The position numbers were made by a program, and so were the translations under genes. A DNA stretch of 64,000 bases from Trochalopteron elliotii. Its lineage: Eukaryota; Chordata; Aves; Passeriformes; Leiothrichidae. The stretch is from the NCBI GenBank assembly GCA_024734555.1, contig JANPWX010000097.1, positions 1,657,312-1,721,311 of the forward strand. The letters run 5' to 3'. Shown here piece by piece: positions 1 to 12,393 of this stretch (the stretch's first letter is position 1; each line of letters opens with the position of its first letter). A model generated the notes under the pieces. That model was not told the DNA's origin, did not search any database, and saw nothing but the letters and a program-made list of their open reading frames with translations.

Positions 1-814
1 TAATACCTTCTGGCTGATGTAATGTCTTCCTCCCACCTGACACCTAAACCTGGAGTAGCTCCCTTTTTGAGTGAACTCTTCTGGATTAAAAGTAGTCTCA
101 TTCCCTTTATTACCAGTTTTACTGTTGATTTATTACTTAAAGCAAACTTTCGTGAATATAGTTCTGTAAATGCTTTATAATACACTTACCAATATAAATG
201 TGCAGTCCTGTTTACAAACTGCATCTTAACTTACTCCACAAACAAGATCCACTATGATGAAACCTTTGAGGGACATTACATGCCTGTGCTAAGTCTCATT
301 CTGTTATTTCACTAAATTGGAGACAGAGAATGTTCTTCCTTCTGAAAGGAGAACCCCACTCCATCTTAACACAGATCAGTAGACATGTTAGGACAGTTTC
401 CCAGAGCACAGGACTCCTCTGAAATAACACCTACACACAGTCAAATAACATGCTATTTAGCAAAAAGACTGGACACCTGAGAGTCTCTGCTTTGGTGATA
501 CTAGGACCCTATCTGCAGCACCACAGACCAGGATTTGTCATTCTTTTTCAGTCACCTCCAAACTTAAAGTCTTAGGATGCTTAAAGAGAAACAGAGTCCG
601 CATCCTTCACAAAATGAGAAGGTACAAAACCCAGAGAAATCGGTCACTAAAAAGTACTAATAGAAGAAATATATCACAACCACATCCAGAAAGGTTTGAT
701 CTGGTTCACGGGAAGGAAGCTCATCAAAAACAAACCATGCTAGCCCAGCACTTTTCTAGACATCACAGCTAAAATAAAACATTTAGAAAAATATACAAAT
801 TACTCTAAAATATG
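1..814. other. AT-rich noncoding sequence
   Basis: No gene, RNA or repeat could be recognised here. Frames on both strands are closed at short intervals and no plausible exon with flanking splice signals stands out. Confidence 0.6.
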
Positions 815-1095
815 AATTTCACATATTCTGTAACTCCTTCAAGTCCTGCATCCAGGTCATTAATAAAGAAGTTGAAGAGCACAGGGCTGAAGATGGAGCC
901 CTGTGGAACCCAACCAGTGACAGGTCCCCAGTCTGATGTCACCCCATTCACTGTAACCCTTTGTGTCCCACCGGTGAGCCAGTTACTCACTCATGATGTA
1001 ACTCTGTTATCCAGCTGTGTGCTGGATATTTTGTCCAGGAGGATCCTGTAAGAGACAGCATCAAAAGCTTTGCTGAAGTCCAAAACAATCACTAT
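815..1095 (-). mobile_element. CR1 LINE fragment, internal reverse-transcriptase piece
   Basis: Read on the minus strand, this translates as the central part of a CR1 ORF2 RT. Seen in order are the box with S-K-A-F-D (around 1060-1075), the stretch ILLDKISSTQLD, a segment [17 protein letters not shown], and the conserved P-Q-G-S-I block followed by [21 protein letters not shown] stop interrupts the frame between TQLD and the NWL segment (near 992). Homology fades before the F-A-D-D catalytic box, so both the 5' part and the whole 3' half are missing. It is a dead fragment of a retrotransposon, not a host gene. The same RT region is present, plus strand, in the copy at 11.6-12.9 kb, but the two differ enough to be separate insertions. 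Ends are approximate. Confidence 0.9.
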
Positions 1096-2499
1096 GCACA
1101 ACCCTGATGAGTTGTTGAATGGAAAACTTTAGAAGGGATGCAAGAAGCAGGCTGCAAAGTGCAATTCTTATTTGAGCTAAAGATTGGCCACGATATTTAC
1201 AGGTTCATTTATTTAAAGACAAAGTGCTGCAAAGATCCTGACCTATTGATTAACACAAAGGGTGTCATCTGTTAGATGTACATGAAGCCTAACAAACTGA
1301 CGGCTGAACTGGTGCACATATTCTTTAAAAAAGACATCCGATTTTAAATAAAAGACTAAGCTGTAAAAGAGTTTATTGCATTTTCCATTTAGTCCCTTCA
1401 GGTTGCTAATAGGTATAAAATGGGTGCACCTATTAAATAAATATCAAATAAAATTTTAAAATACCGTTCTAATTGCAGTATCAATTTTTCTTATTTTACC
1501 TTCCAGCAATTAATTTTTTTCTTTTATACTTTAATGATTATCTTGAAAGAGTTTCCAGCAGTACAAATCAACTCTTTGTAAAGGTACTGCTGGTCTCAAT
1601 GAATAACATCTATCCTCTTTACACAGTGGAACAGGCTCATTTTTCTAAATTATAACACTGTATTCTTACAAGATTTCACAATTCCAAGGAGATTTAACTC
1701 CAAGCATCCATATACAAATATTCAACTATTCCTACAGTAGTTCCAGAAAACTCCCTAACCTAATGCAAACATCTTGACAAAAATTTCAATACCTAGAACA
1801 AGAAAAGAACTTCTAAAATCTAAAAGCTTCTAAAAACCTTCCAAAAAATCAAGTTTTCATGACAGAGACTCCAGCTTTATCACTTGAATGTTAGAGGGTA
1901 CATTATAGCCTTCCCTAAACATCACCAAAAGTGATACACAGCAGATATTTTAGCAATACAGTTGAAATACAGAAAGTTGGCATCACATAATTGATCTTGG
2001 AAACTGCTTTTTATTCTACATTTTGTATTACTATGAAATATAGATACAAGACACCTCTTTATACAAAACTGAACTTCGACTGACATTTAAAATAATAAAA
2101 AAAACCTATTTAATTCTTTTGTGGGGAATAGAAAGCCTACCTTCAGACTAATTAAGCACTGAAAGTAAAGCACTAACTCCATCAAACTGTCAGAAAAAAG
2201 TTAGAAACTCCAATTTATTTAAAACACTATCAAGGAAGAGAATACTTTTCTTTTTTTCTGTCAGCTCTTTTTTTTCAGCTGTATAAATGAACAGAGAGAA
2301 AGATGGTTTTTCAGAGATGCTATCTCTGCTCAATTGTATGGTGATGGATGTAATGATATCTCTATGTCAGTAAAGTACAGCCTAGGAAAAGCAGCATAAT
2401 TTGAGATATTTAAAAGAATACGCTACTAAAGTAAAAGAGGTTTGAAGTGATAATTAAATACTGTGTTACATACGCTTGTACATTACAGACAAGGACACA
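1096..2499. other. AT-rich noncoding sequence
   Basis: Nothing recognisable. The sequence is strongly AT-rich with short A and T runs. The longest open frame is about 60 codons and has no protein-like features. Confidence 0.55.
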
Positions 2500-2609
2500 T
2501 TGTGCAACCCTTATTTGCACTGGTGAACACTTACAGGAGTAGTCCTATTGACGTCAGCGAGACTACTTATGTGGGTAAGAGCTCACTAAAATGTGAAGGG
2601 TTGTGCAAC
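2500..2609. repeat. Imperfect 110-base palindrome, ancient MITE-like repeat
   Basis: The left arm begins TTGTGCAACCCTT and the right arm ends AAGGGTTGTGCAA, so the outer 13 bases pair except for a TG/CA swap. The arms continue as inverted matches, with small length differences, through TAGTC...GACTA to a centre at GACGTC (2550-2555). Nothing coding explains this structure. The core AGTAGTCCTATTGACGTCAG resembles, from memory, the 'tagtcccattgaagtcaatggg' palindromic core common in reptile and bird genomes, which I read as an old nonautonomous DNA-transposon-like family. The family name is not certain. The palindrome is seen directly; the family assignment is inference. Confidence 0.6.
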
Positions 2610-2794
2610 AAAGCCCTAAACACGTCTCATTCCACACATTGTTTCAAGCTTTGTTCCTTAACCACAATTTTTTTCCTCTAATAGCGTTAATAATATTATT
2701 TTGCTAATATTACCACTCAGAAAAATATGTGAAAGCATACAACTTGCTTAGAGGTATCTGACATACTCCAGTTTTTCAGCTAGACGTCAAAGTA

Positions 2795-3346
2795 GAGGCA
2801 CATCTGAGGATGGCAGGCACCTCTAGAGATTGCCACCAAAGTGACCCTCTGCTCAAGCTGCAGTGGGTTTCTCAGAGTTCTGGTCTGCCAGCTTTGAGTA
2901 TCTCCAATGACAGAAAGAGACTCCACACCCTCTCTGTGCAGTCAGTGGCAGTATTCAGGTGTTTTCCTGTGTTCAGGTAGAAATCCCTGTGTTTCAGTTT
3001 GCACCCAATGTGATTTTCCTCCTGCTGGCAACAGCCACAAAGAACCTGAACTGGCTCCATGTGTTTTACTTCCTCCTTTAAAGGATACTTAGATTCGAGG
3101 GCAACCTTACCTGTTTGTATTTCTTTTCTTTCACCTTTATGGCCCTTCACTGGACGCACTCTACTTTGTCCACATCCCTCTTGCACTGTGGAGTACAACC
3201 CTGGGCCCAGTACCCAAGATGTGTCTCACCAGGGCTGGGCAGGATCACCCTTCGACCTGCTGGCAAGGCTCTTCCTAAATGCTGGGATGCTGCTGGCCTT
3301 CTTTGTTTTGAGGGCACACAGCTTGAGCATGTTCAATAGATTTACA
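2795..3346 (-). mobile_element. Old CR1 LINE 3' part
   Basis: On the minus strand this follows the layout of a CR1 3' half. From the 3' end (left), 2805-2850 resembles the CR1 segment around GACCTCTAGAG and CTGCTCAAGC. Next, 2880-3110 matches the block with GAGACTCCACACCCTCTCTG, a TTCAGGTAGAA-like piece and a CTGTGTTTCAGTTTG-like piece. Finally 3137-3346 matches the RT C-terminal block (TATGGCCCTTCACTGGACGC, CACCAGGGCTGGGC, CGACCTGCTGGCAAGGCTCTT, GAGGGCACACAGCTTGAGCA). Roughly 60 bases expected between the last two blocks are missing or scrambled near 3105-3136. Divergence and indels are much heavier than in the copies at 12 and 52 kb, so this is an older insertion from a different CR1 subfamily. 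The RT C-terminal and 3' UTR assignment rests on recalled CR1 consensus order. Confidence 0.82.
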
Positions 3347-6300
3347 GGAAGAAATGCTACAGGGATTTCTACTTCCTGGCAGGTGAAATAAATGAAAATA
3401 CCTTTTACTGACTTGGATGTTGGCACCACCGAATAAAAAACAACATATGGCACTGGCTGCTTTTCCAAAAGCTTTCACTGCCGTGACAATGCTCTACGCA
3501 CGCAATCTCATCTGGCAAAACATCTTCCATCAATACTATTTTAGACAAGAATTCAAATAATCTATTTGTTACTATTTTAAGAACTACTTGCTGGCAACCA
3601 CAGTAGAACAAAGATGCAGTGTTTCAGTCATGCCCCTAGTTTTTATTATAAAGCTTAAACAAATGCCAAGAATTCAAGGCTAGCTTCAAAAATTAAAAAT
3701 GAGCAGCTGCATCTTTTCCCTGTCCTCCTCCCCTTCATCATCTCCCCACCCTCTTTTGTTTGTTTTGGAGACCGTGTAGCTCACAAACACGTGTTCACCT
3801 CCAAAAAACATCCTTAGAAGAGAAAGGAATGGAGAAGGGGGGAGAAGAGTTGGAAAGAGAAGAAGTTAAAGGAAAACAGGAGAGATGAAATCTGAGGGCT
3901 TGTATTTGTACAGGACTCAGGAAACAAGTTTTTAAAAAATTCCCACATTCACAGGATGTATATCCTGCATTGTGCCCTTGCTATAACAATTTATTCAAAC
4001 TTTTCACAGGCAAAGACGATAAAATATTCAATGAGAAAAAAATTCTGGTAGAATCACTTCTACTAATTGCTTTGTAGCAGCCTGGTTTGTCTAAAGCCTA
4101 TTTGAACTTGGCCCATTGACTACGTCCAGAAAAACACTTTAAAACCATTAAAAAAATCCATGTAAGACAGACATTATAACACATGAAATGGAGGCACATT
4201 TCCACAAGGCTGGTCATAAATTTTCACTTTAACATGTCACAGTACTGATGGCTGAGATTCTGATTTCAGTCCAGCTCACTGACCAACCCAATAGTTCTCA
4301 TGAGCCCATAGTAGGTCCCTTACAATATCATACAATGACCAAAAAAAAAAAAATACTAAAGCCATACCTAAAAAATCATGTGATAGCACATAAACATGCT
4401 GATCCACTGCCAAAACTAGCCAGTTAAAAGCTTTGTCATAAAATATCCAATAGGAGAAGAACACAAAAGGACTTCAAAAATTTTAAATTAGACAAAATAA
4501 AGAGATTTAACAAATAGGTAGCTATCAACATTTTTAAAGTCCTTCAGATTCACTCTGGGAAAGCCTCCAAAACTGCAACTTCTGTAGGCTGGAGAATATA
4601 AATTTTAATACTATTCAATTTAACTGACAGTGACATGAAAGATCTGGAGAGAATCCAGTGCACCCAGATAACTAATGACTCCATGTTGTACTGCAAGAAA
4701 AATGGCAGCAGGAGGTCTCTCAAGGATATGGTATCAATGAAAAAAGCAGTCATAAATACTAGTACATTACTCTTTCTCCTTTACTATCACTGTCACGTTA
4801 TTTTACAGACTAATGTCTTAGTAATTTTGTGAACAGCAGTTCTGAGGACTTAATAGCGCTGGCGCTGTTCACGTTACTACAGGAGCTAACAAATGTACCT
4901 GATAGTGAAACTCATCCAAGTCCCTGGCACATTCTTCCAGCAAACAAGCAATCCTGCAATGCTTCTGTTTAAGCAACTGTGATACACACACTCCAACTTT
5001 GTTGCAAGAAATCCAAGCATTTCAAAGTCAATAGACACCAAATATTTTCGTAAGTTGAGCACACTCAGCATGACAGCAGCTGGGAAAATTTTAATATGCA
5101 TGGATTTTTATTTGAGGGAGGGGTGTGCTGGTGCAGAGATTAGTAAAAGGAACCAAGAGAAAAACAAAAGCTAATTGGAAACGCATCAGCTCAAATTCTT
5201 TAGGCACAGTTGTCTTCTCATGTGATAGAAAGGCTGAAGAAACACTGGATATATTATCGACAGGAAAAGGTCACAGGGCTACATAGACGGCTGCATTTTC
5301 ACCACGGATAAATGGACAGAGTGAAGCTGGGAGAAATACAAAGAAAATGCAGAAGAAAATTTTAGAGGCATGAGGATGAACATGGGTCATAGAGTACCAA
5401 GACTACTCAAGAAGTAAAGGAATGACTAACCAAACTAGTACAAAATTAACCAGAAAAAAAAAAACAAAACAAAACCAAACCAACCAAAGAAACAAAAAAA
5501 ATAAGCCAATCCAAAACACAAATTGACAGCTTTTGCCAAAATCAAGTTATCCTGTACACCTGTGTGAACCTTCATGTTGTAGCAAAGAGTGGTGAGTGTG
5601 AGGAGAGGGTTAGGCAGTCCAGGCTGAGGGAAGGCAGATCTCTTCACACAGCAACATTGATAACCTCCCTCTGGTCTACAGTGATTGGGGATTACAGCCT
5701 AACATATGGAAGAATGAATGCATGCCATTCAAGAGGCCAGGTAGCTACACTAATTTGCAAGTGCATAATATCTAGAAAAGATCAGCTACTACATTTTCAA
5801 ATTCAATAAACAAGTGCTTTTTAAAAATATCCAAATCTAATCAATTAGTTTCTTACAAGAAGTCGGAAAGTAGACTTTCCCAGGAAACATAAGTATTCCA
5901 ATATTTTGAAATTTGGTTTTATTTCTAACCAGTATTAAAAAGATAATTTTATAGAAGTATGAAAATTGGGGACAATTTTGTTTGTTTTTTATTTTACTAC
6001 TTTGTACTTTTATTATTTTCTTTAGAATTCTGAAAAATGTAAACTGAATTATTTCCTCATAATCTTTCTATTAGAACTAACATGTTTGTACTTTCATTTC
6101 AACAAAGCTGCATTTTCCAGAGCGTACAAGTGAGTGGTGAGAGTCCACATCTCTATGTCACTCAAAATTCCTCTATTATGCAATATGCAGACATGTGCTT
6201 CTTTCTTTAACTTTCCTTACTAGAAGCACCGGAATGAGCTAAACCTTACTAATTGATTTAGCTGGCAAACCATTAAGGAAAATACATTACAAGTAACATG

Positions 6301-9300
6301 AGCTTCCTTGGAGTCAGTCAAAGAAAAAAACGCGGTGAAATCAAGCAGTGTTTTTCAATCCGAGAAGGCTACTCAGTCAGTCTGAAATACCACTGAAGAG
6401 ACACAGACAAAGTGGAGTCAAAACTGCTATTCAAAACCAGTTTTGTACATAACCATCCCTCGCTGAGCACTTATGTGTTTAATTAGGGTCTTTTAAAGCT
6501 ACAGTCAATACATTCGTAAAAAACATCATTTAAAAATATTAGAAAACTGGATTAACATTTGCAACTTTTCTTCAGAAAAAGAAATCAAAATCAAAATGAG
6601 AATCAAAAAAAACCCAAACCTGCCTATAAGAACTTTTTTGGAAGACTAAATCCCAAATATCACATGAAAAATCACTGAGTTTACTGACGGAAAAAACAAA
6701 TTCTCTTGAATAAAGAATTTAAAGAAGAATACAGTTTTCCACAGAGTTCAATACCTGCTAGGTAACATTAATTCTCAGTTGCTTCAATTTTGCAATTAAG
6801 CACAGAAGTGGAAAAAACACAGGGTAATTTTTTTGAAACAGTTAAAGAAATTAGCAAATTTTATTTGTTGGAGCTCTCCAGTTAATCAATTATGACAATA
6901 CAATACAATACAAAATCAATACATCAAATCAATTCTGACATTAAAGTGTTCTGACAAAGAGTATTAACCTTATGTCAACTATAAAACATGTAGAGGATAC
7001 TTTCCAAACTTACAATTACTGCAAAAGGTGAACAAAATATCTGGAGTTTCCTGGAGGAATTTGATTTGTTGGGGTTTTTATGGTAGAAGATATTAAGAAT
7101 TAAAATGCCTTCTTTAGAAATCTGTTGTGTTCATCAGCATTTTCTTTATCCCAGAGAAATTCTGTTCTAAATAGTCATAAATATATATAGCACATACTTT
7201 TTACTGAGTGACAAAACCTAAAAGAATCAGCTGGAATTTAAGTAATCTCCATAAGAAAAGTTTTAATTAAGCAAAAGCTATAAACCTAAGCTATCAGAGT
7301 GATATTCTGCTTCCTTCTGGCATGTTGTGTCATGTATTTGACTTTAAAAGACAATTTAAAAGAATAATGGCCAACAGTTCATTATTTCAAGTTGTCATAT
7401 ATACAACATAGCAACTTAATGAGCTTCTGGTGTGTGGTTGCCTTCATTTAAAAACAAAACAAAACCATCAAACAAAAAAACAAACCCTTGGTGAGAGATC
7501 ATTTGCTAAGAGACTCCTTGAGATTTATCTGGGAATACATATAGATGGGATGAGCATCTCTGCTGTTATTCAAACTGAGAAAAATTTTTCGCCTCTAGTA
7601 TTCAGGAAAATCATATCTGGCCTTCGGTTTCCTTCATGCTCAGAGCATGCATGTACTACATATTCTGAACTACCTCAATTTCCTCTAAATCAAAGAAACA
7701 CAGCATGAAAAATCTCAGGGTACACTGTAATTGCTTCTGTGACCAGAGGGGTGCAAAGGGATGCCTAAACATCCAAGAGAGCCTGTAACTCTGGGTGTGA
7801 GCAGCATATAGTTAACACGGGCCAAAAGTAACCACCAAACACAGTATTTTATACAACTGCCCAGAAGTAGGGTCACCTGCAAAGAAGGTAACACGTGCAC
7901 TATGTCACCCTCCATGGCCCAAGTTCTTTGAACCAACAACTTTTAAATCCCTGCAGAGTGTCTTAGCCAACAGGCAGCGAGGAGCTCTGGCTGGAGGCAG
8001 CAGAGGAGGGAGAGAAGCTTCTGCAGCAGGTCACAGGTGTTACAGATACTGAGAAGTCATGAAGCCAGAAGCAGAATGAGCAACAGTATTCCAGCACAGG
8101 GACCACAGCACTCAGCTGGCAGCAGGAGTAACCCTGATCCAAGTTTGTTCTCATAAAACTTCTTCTGGTTCCCATACAGTGAAATTTTACTATACAACAT
8201 ACATGAATGATAACAATAAGAGAGTGTTTTGCTTTGGTTTAAGTACATCCCCTAGAACAACTCTCATGCATCCACATGTACATTTTTTTACTGGGCTTTG
8301 CTTTTAACACGTAGAGAAGTGCTACAAAATTATTGTATCAGTTAAAGACTTATACTTTCCACTTCCCTAAGAGAAATGTAATGCCCATACTGGAAAGATG
8401 TTCCGCAGTTACAGTGATAAAGATTGCACATCCAGAGATAAAATATTACTACTTTGTTATCAGAACCTAGGGATCCCCTTCACCACCCACAAAAAGAAAA
8501 ATCCATTGTAGAAGGGCACTACTTCAAAAAGTTCCTGTACAAAGATCTAGTGTGCAATCATTCCACACACATGCTAGAACAACTATTTCCTTGATGGGGC
8601 TTTAATTAAATTGATAGAAATCTACCATAACTTACTCCTGCTACTAAGGGTACATAATTACACTTGCCAAATTAATACAGCATTTAAGAATTCTATAGAT
8701 TTATCTGTTCATTCTACAAAAATGCATAAAGGTTATTTTATTTGCACTATTAAGCAAAATTATTAGCTGCAATATTACAGCTATGGTTATAATGTAATAC
8801 ATAAGCACAACACATATTTGCACGGTCATATGAAGGTGACCATAGGAATAGAAATATTGTAGTCAGTGTGATGGCTAAATCATGGCAAGTGAATGAACAA
8901 TTGGAAGAGTTCCCATTTCAGACATCTGTTTGAGATGAGGTAGTAGACACATATACAGCTCGCCTTGGGGAGCATCAGGAAGCAGATGAACAGCTGAATT
9001 CATTATACTAAAACATGGCTCTGACTCTTTCACTCAGAGGAGAAACCTCACCCAGAAGAGGGGCACGTCTGTTGGGTCATGAAAAGTGAAATTCTTCTTT
9101 CCACCCAATTAGAACTGTGAAGGAATAGCACCAAAAGATACACACTACTCTTATGCCCAATATAGCACTGATTTTAGTTTGCTTTCATCTGTCTTGGTTT
9201 CTTTAAAGTAACATCATGAGGAAAAATGTACTAATTAATTAAAAGATAAAATTACAGATGCACCAGATGTACTCACAAGAAAACAAGGCAATGTCACGGT

Positions 9301-10471
9301 GCCTTGATGCTGGAAGTTGTTTTTTAGTTCAGAACAATGATACTGAAATTAAGAGCAATATAAAGGATTATTAGAAGCAGAATCTTCAAAACATCCTCAG
9401 ATTTATTTGCAAAAAACAGATTGCCTCTGAAGACAAAAAAAAACAGCAATGCAGAGGTTTGTATATCACTCCTTAAACAACACAAAACTTGCCATGAAAA
9501 ATAACTAGTTCCTAAATTTTTGTCCTCCCGTATCTCCTGTAACTGAACTCTATCAAGCTGTAAATAACACTGAGTAAATTTGTATTTTAGGCCCCACAGT
9601 CACTACCTTGTTATTTGAAAACAAAGCAAAGACCTATCCTTAAAAAAAAATACAGACTTTGTTATGTTTACATAAAAAATTTCTTCTATTTAAATATCAA
9701 CCCCCAGTACTAAAAAAATATTGATTAATTAAACCCACAGACATTCAAGAATATAAATTTTATGATCATTTAAAAGAAAAAAAGAAGTCAAATGATTCTT
9801 GTACTTTTTATTTTCCTCTAAGTTTGGAGGAGTCCAAATTACTGCCTCATTATATGTTATAAACTCACAGAGCTTTTAAATCTTATAGTATTCCTGACAC
9901 TTCAAGATTAACTCAGGTCAGTGTTTTAGTCTTAATTTACAGCTATAAACTCCTACAAAATAAATATTTCACCCTTGGTGTCTCTTACTGAAAACCTTGT
10001 ATATTATTTACAACTCCTGTGAAAAGATCTAACAGTATTAATACTCGCGTGCACAAAGACTTTGTAGTACATACCCTGCATAAACATCTTCAAATGCGAT
10101 TTTTGTCAGCTCCTTTTAATCATCCGAAGCACTGTCTGTTTTCCACATTCCCAAACAAATAGTTTGTACAGCTGAAATGCTGGCTGCTTGTAAGCACCTA
10201 TCTCCAGCCATTTAAAGATACGCTGCTGACAATAGAGAGAGGAAAAGTTTCTGTTGGCCATTTTCTTCTCCTTACCACGTTACTATACAAAGAGCAATCT
10301 ATCCTGAGGGCTCAACACTGATGAAATTACCAGGATGGACAAAAAAAATCTCAATAACATATTGGTTACATGAAAATAAGTATCTCACATGAGAGGAATA
10401 CAGTTGTAAATGGTTTGTGACAGGCCTTACATTTATGAGCCTAGCATTTTAAGACCCTCATCTAATTAATC
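3347..10471. other. 7.1 kb of noncoding sequence without recognisable genes
   Basis: No gene, RNA or transposon could be supported. Open frames stay under about 95 codons and their translations are low-complexity or random. The stretch is AT-rich with scattered A runs. A slightly more GC-rich patch at 7.7-8.2 kb showed no family resemblance. Simple-repeat-like tracts occur near 5455-5500 (A/C-rich) and 6896-6912. Confidence 0.5.
6896..6912. repeat. Short (CAATA)n tract
   Basis: Three perfect CAATA units are followed by a degenerate one. Minor simple repeat. Confidence 0.8.
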
Positions 10472-10530
10472 TTATTTTCAGAAGTGCTAAGCTTTGCCAT
10501 TAACTGTCATTGAACCCAGTGGGATTTAAT
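10472..10530 (+). repeat. Degraded ancient repeat arm with GTCATTGA...AGTGGGA core
   Basis: The order TTATTTTCAGAAGTGCTAAG, then a spacer, then TCATTGAACCCAGTGGGA, resembles one arm of a palindromic repeat found across reptiles and birds (recalled pattern: 'ttttcagaagtgctgagca' followed by 'cattgaagtcagtggga'). Only one arm is visible and it is heavily mutated. Assignment is inference from remembered motif order. Confidence 0.4.
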
Positions 10531-11599
10531 TATAATGTTGCCATGTCCTGAATGTGCAGTCACCTTTTTCAGTTGTACTTACAAAAAAACCAGAGCAACT
10601 GAAATACTGAGACCCCAGTGATTTTTCAGATCAACTATAAACGCTGAGAACAGCAACAAGCTTTCACACTTCCCAGGTCACCCTAAAAAGCAGACATAAA
10701 GCTAGCCAAATCAATGCAGTTTGAAATACTGCAATGGTTCTGTGGGTATTTCTAAAACTGGGTTGTATTAAATAGAGACATGGAACAAATATTAATTATT
10801 TCTAAATTCAAGAATTCATTTATAAATCCTATTAAATTGTATACTTGCAGAAGGTATACATTCTCAGTGAAAGATCCTTTTTGATGAGATACAGGAATAT
10901 TAATAAAATAATTTACACTAGAGGGAAATGTCACTGTTTCTGGAAAACAGGGGTTGTTCTCACAGATGTCATAACCACTAGAAAGTATCCTGATGCTTTT
11001 CACAAACAAAGGTAGCACAGCAATAACACAAATTTAATTTGGAAGTTAAAAACATTCAAAAGGACAAGTCAAACATGCAGAGATTATACCCTCACAAAAA
11101 GCTGGCAGGTGCCTTAATAAGCATTTTAAATGAGGTATAGTCCTGTAGAAGCCACAGCAGCATTCATTTCTATGACAGTTACCCCATGTGCTTCAGTTCT
11201 TTTGTAAATCCTACCACTTAGTGGAAAGAAAGAATTTACATATTTGAGTAATTCAAACCAAGTTTAAATAAACTGTTATAATAACATTGTGGCTTTCAAG
11301 TGATACAAGGAAGACTGTCAGTTTAAGTGAATATAAATCAAGGGTGTCCAAAACTTTTCTGTTTCATGTGGAGACAGCACAAAACAACAGCTAGAGGCTT
11401 TAGGCAACAACTGCTCCATCACTGCTTCCTTCTAATCCACATGCTGCATTCCTTCAGTCCATGAAGTTTGAGCCTGCCGGCTTGTAGTTGTAACCTCATA
11501 CCATCTTTTGAACTAAAACCTCCTAGCAGTCTTTTTCTTTCAAGATATTTTCTTCAATTCTTAGGAAGAAAGAACATGTTTTGCCAGGCACAGGGAAAA
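10531..11599. other. AT-rich noncoding sequence before the large CR1
   Basis: Nothing recognisable. The 88-codon minus-strand frame at 10752-11018 has no protein-like pattern. Homology to the CR1 element begins near 11600, just after a run of 11 A. Confidence 0.5.
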
Positions 11600-12393
11600 A
11601 AAAAAACAGCCAGGATAGAACTGCACATTCAGCACAGCTTCATGAGCAGAAAGTCTTCTTTATCAAAACTGATTTCCTTTCATGACAAGATAGACCACAT
11701 AGGTGATCAGGGGAAGCCAGCTGATGTAATCTTTTTGATCTCAGTAAAGCTTTTGATATTGTCTCTCACAGGATCCTTCTGGACAAAATGTCCAGCACAC
11801 AGCTGGATAAACACGTCATGGGATGGTTGAGCAACTGGCTCATGGGTCAGGCACAAAGGGTTACAGTGAGTGGGGTGACATCAGACTGGGGACCTGTCAC
11901 TAGTGGGGATCCACAGGGCTCCATTCTCTGCCCTGTGCTTTTCAACATCTGCATAAATGACTTTGACACAGGACTGGAAGGGAAACAGAGCAAGATCACA
12001 GAGGATACAAAATTGGGAGGGGCTGTTGAGTCCCTTGAGGGCAGAGAGGCTCTGCAGAGAAACCTTGACAAATCAGAGAGCTGGGCAACCACCAACTGTA
12101 TGAAGTTCAACAAGGGAAAGTGCCAAATTCTGTACCTGGGATGGTGCAACCCTGAGTGTATGGACAGGCTGGGGAATGAGATGTTGGGAAGCTGTGCCAC
12201 AGAAAGGGACCTGGGGGTCCTGGTCCATGGCGAGTTGAACATGAGCCAGCAGTGCCCTGGCAGCCAAGGAGGGAAAACCCTGTCCTGGGGTGCATCAGGC
12301 ACAGCATGGCCAGCTGGGGAAGGGAGGGGATTATCCTGCCCTGCTCTGAGCTGGGGCTGCCTCACCTCGAATGCTGGGGGCAGTGTTGGGTAA
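11600..12393 (+). pseudogene. Broken CR1 ORF2 reverse-transcriptase remnant
   Basis: This encodes part of the retrotransposon RT, which in a live element copies CR1 RNA at a nicked target. From about 11600 to 11740 the RT reads in one frame (LISFHDKIDHIGDQGKPADV), then loses one base around TTTTTGATCTCAG and continues in the next frame from the S-K-A-F-D box through to a stop at 12393. Present are S-K-A-F-D, SSTQLDKHVM, NWLMG, the P-Q-G-S-I block and LFN.CINDFDTGLEG. The F-A-D-D catalytic box reads I-T-E-D (11995-12006), so the first of the two metal-binding aspartates is a glutamate. A second frame change near 12270 replaces the expected C-terminal sequence with nonsense before the stop. Upstream endonuclease and ORF1 are absent. 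Confidence 0.9.

Noticed and set aside
2481..2580. Apparent exon bounded by ACATTACAG and GTAAGA
   Set aside because: The segment is the palindromic repeat. The splice-like ends come from repeat sequence, and the translation has no family resemblance.
4640..4720. GATCTGGAGAGAATCCAGTG, reminiscent of a CR1 3' segment
   Set aside because: Only about 20 bases match and the following CR1 blocks are missing.
8934..8956. TGAGGTAGTAG, identical to the first 11 bases of let-7 microRNA
   Set aside because: The following bases (ACACATATACAG) do not fit let-7, and no complementary arm that would form a precursor hairpin lies within about 80 bases on either side.
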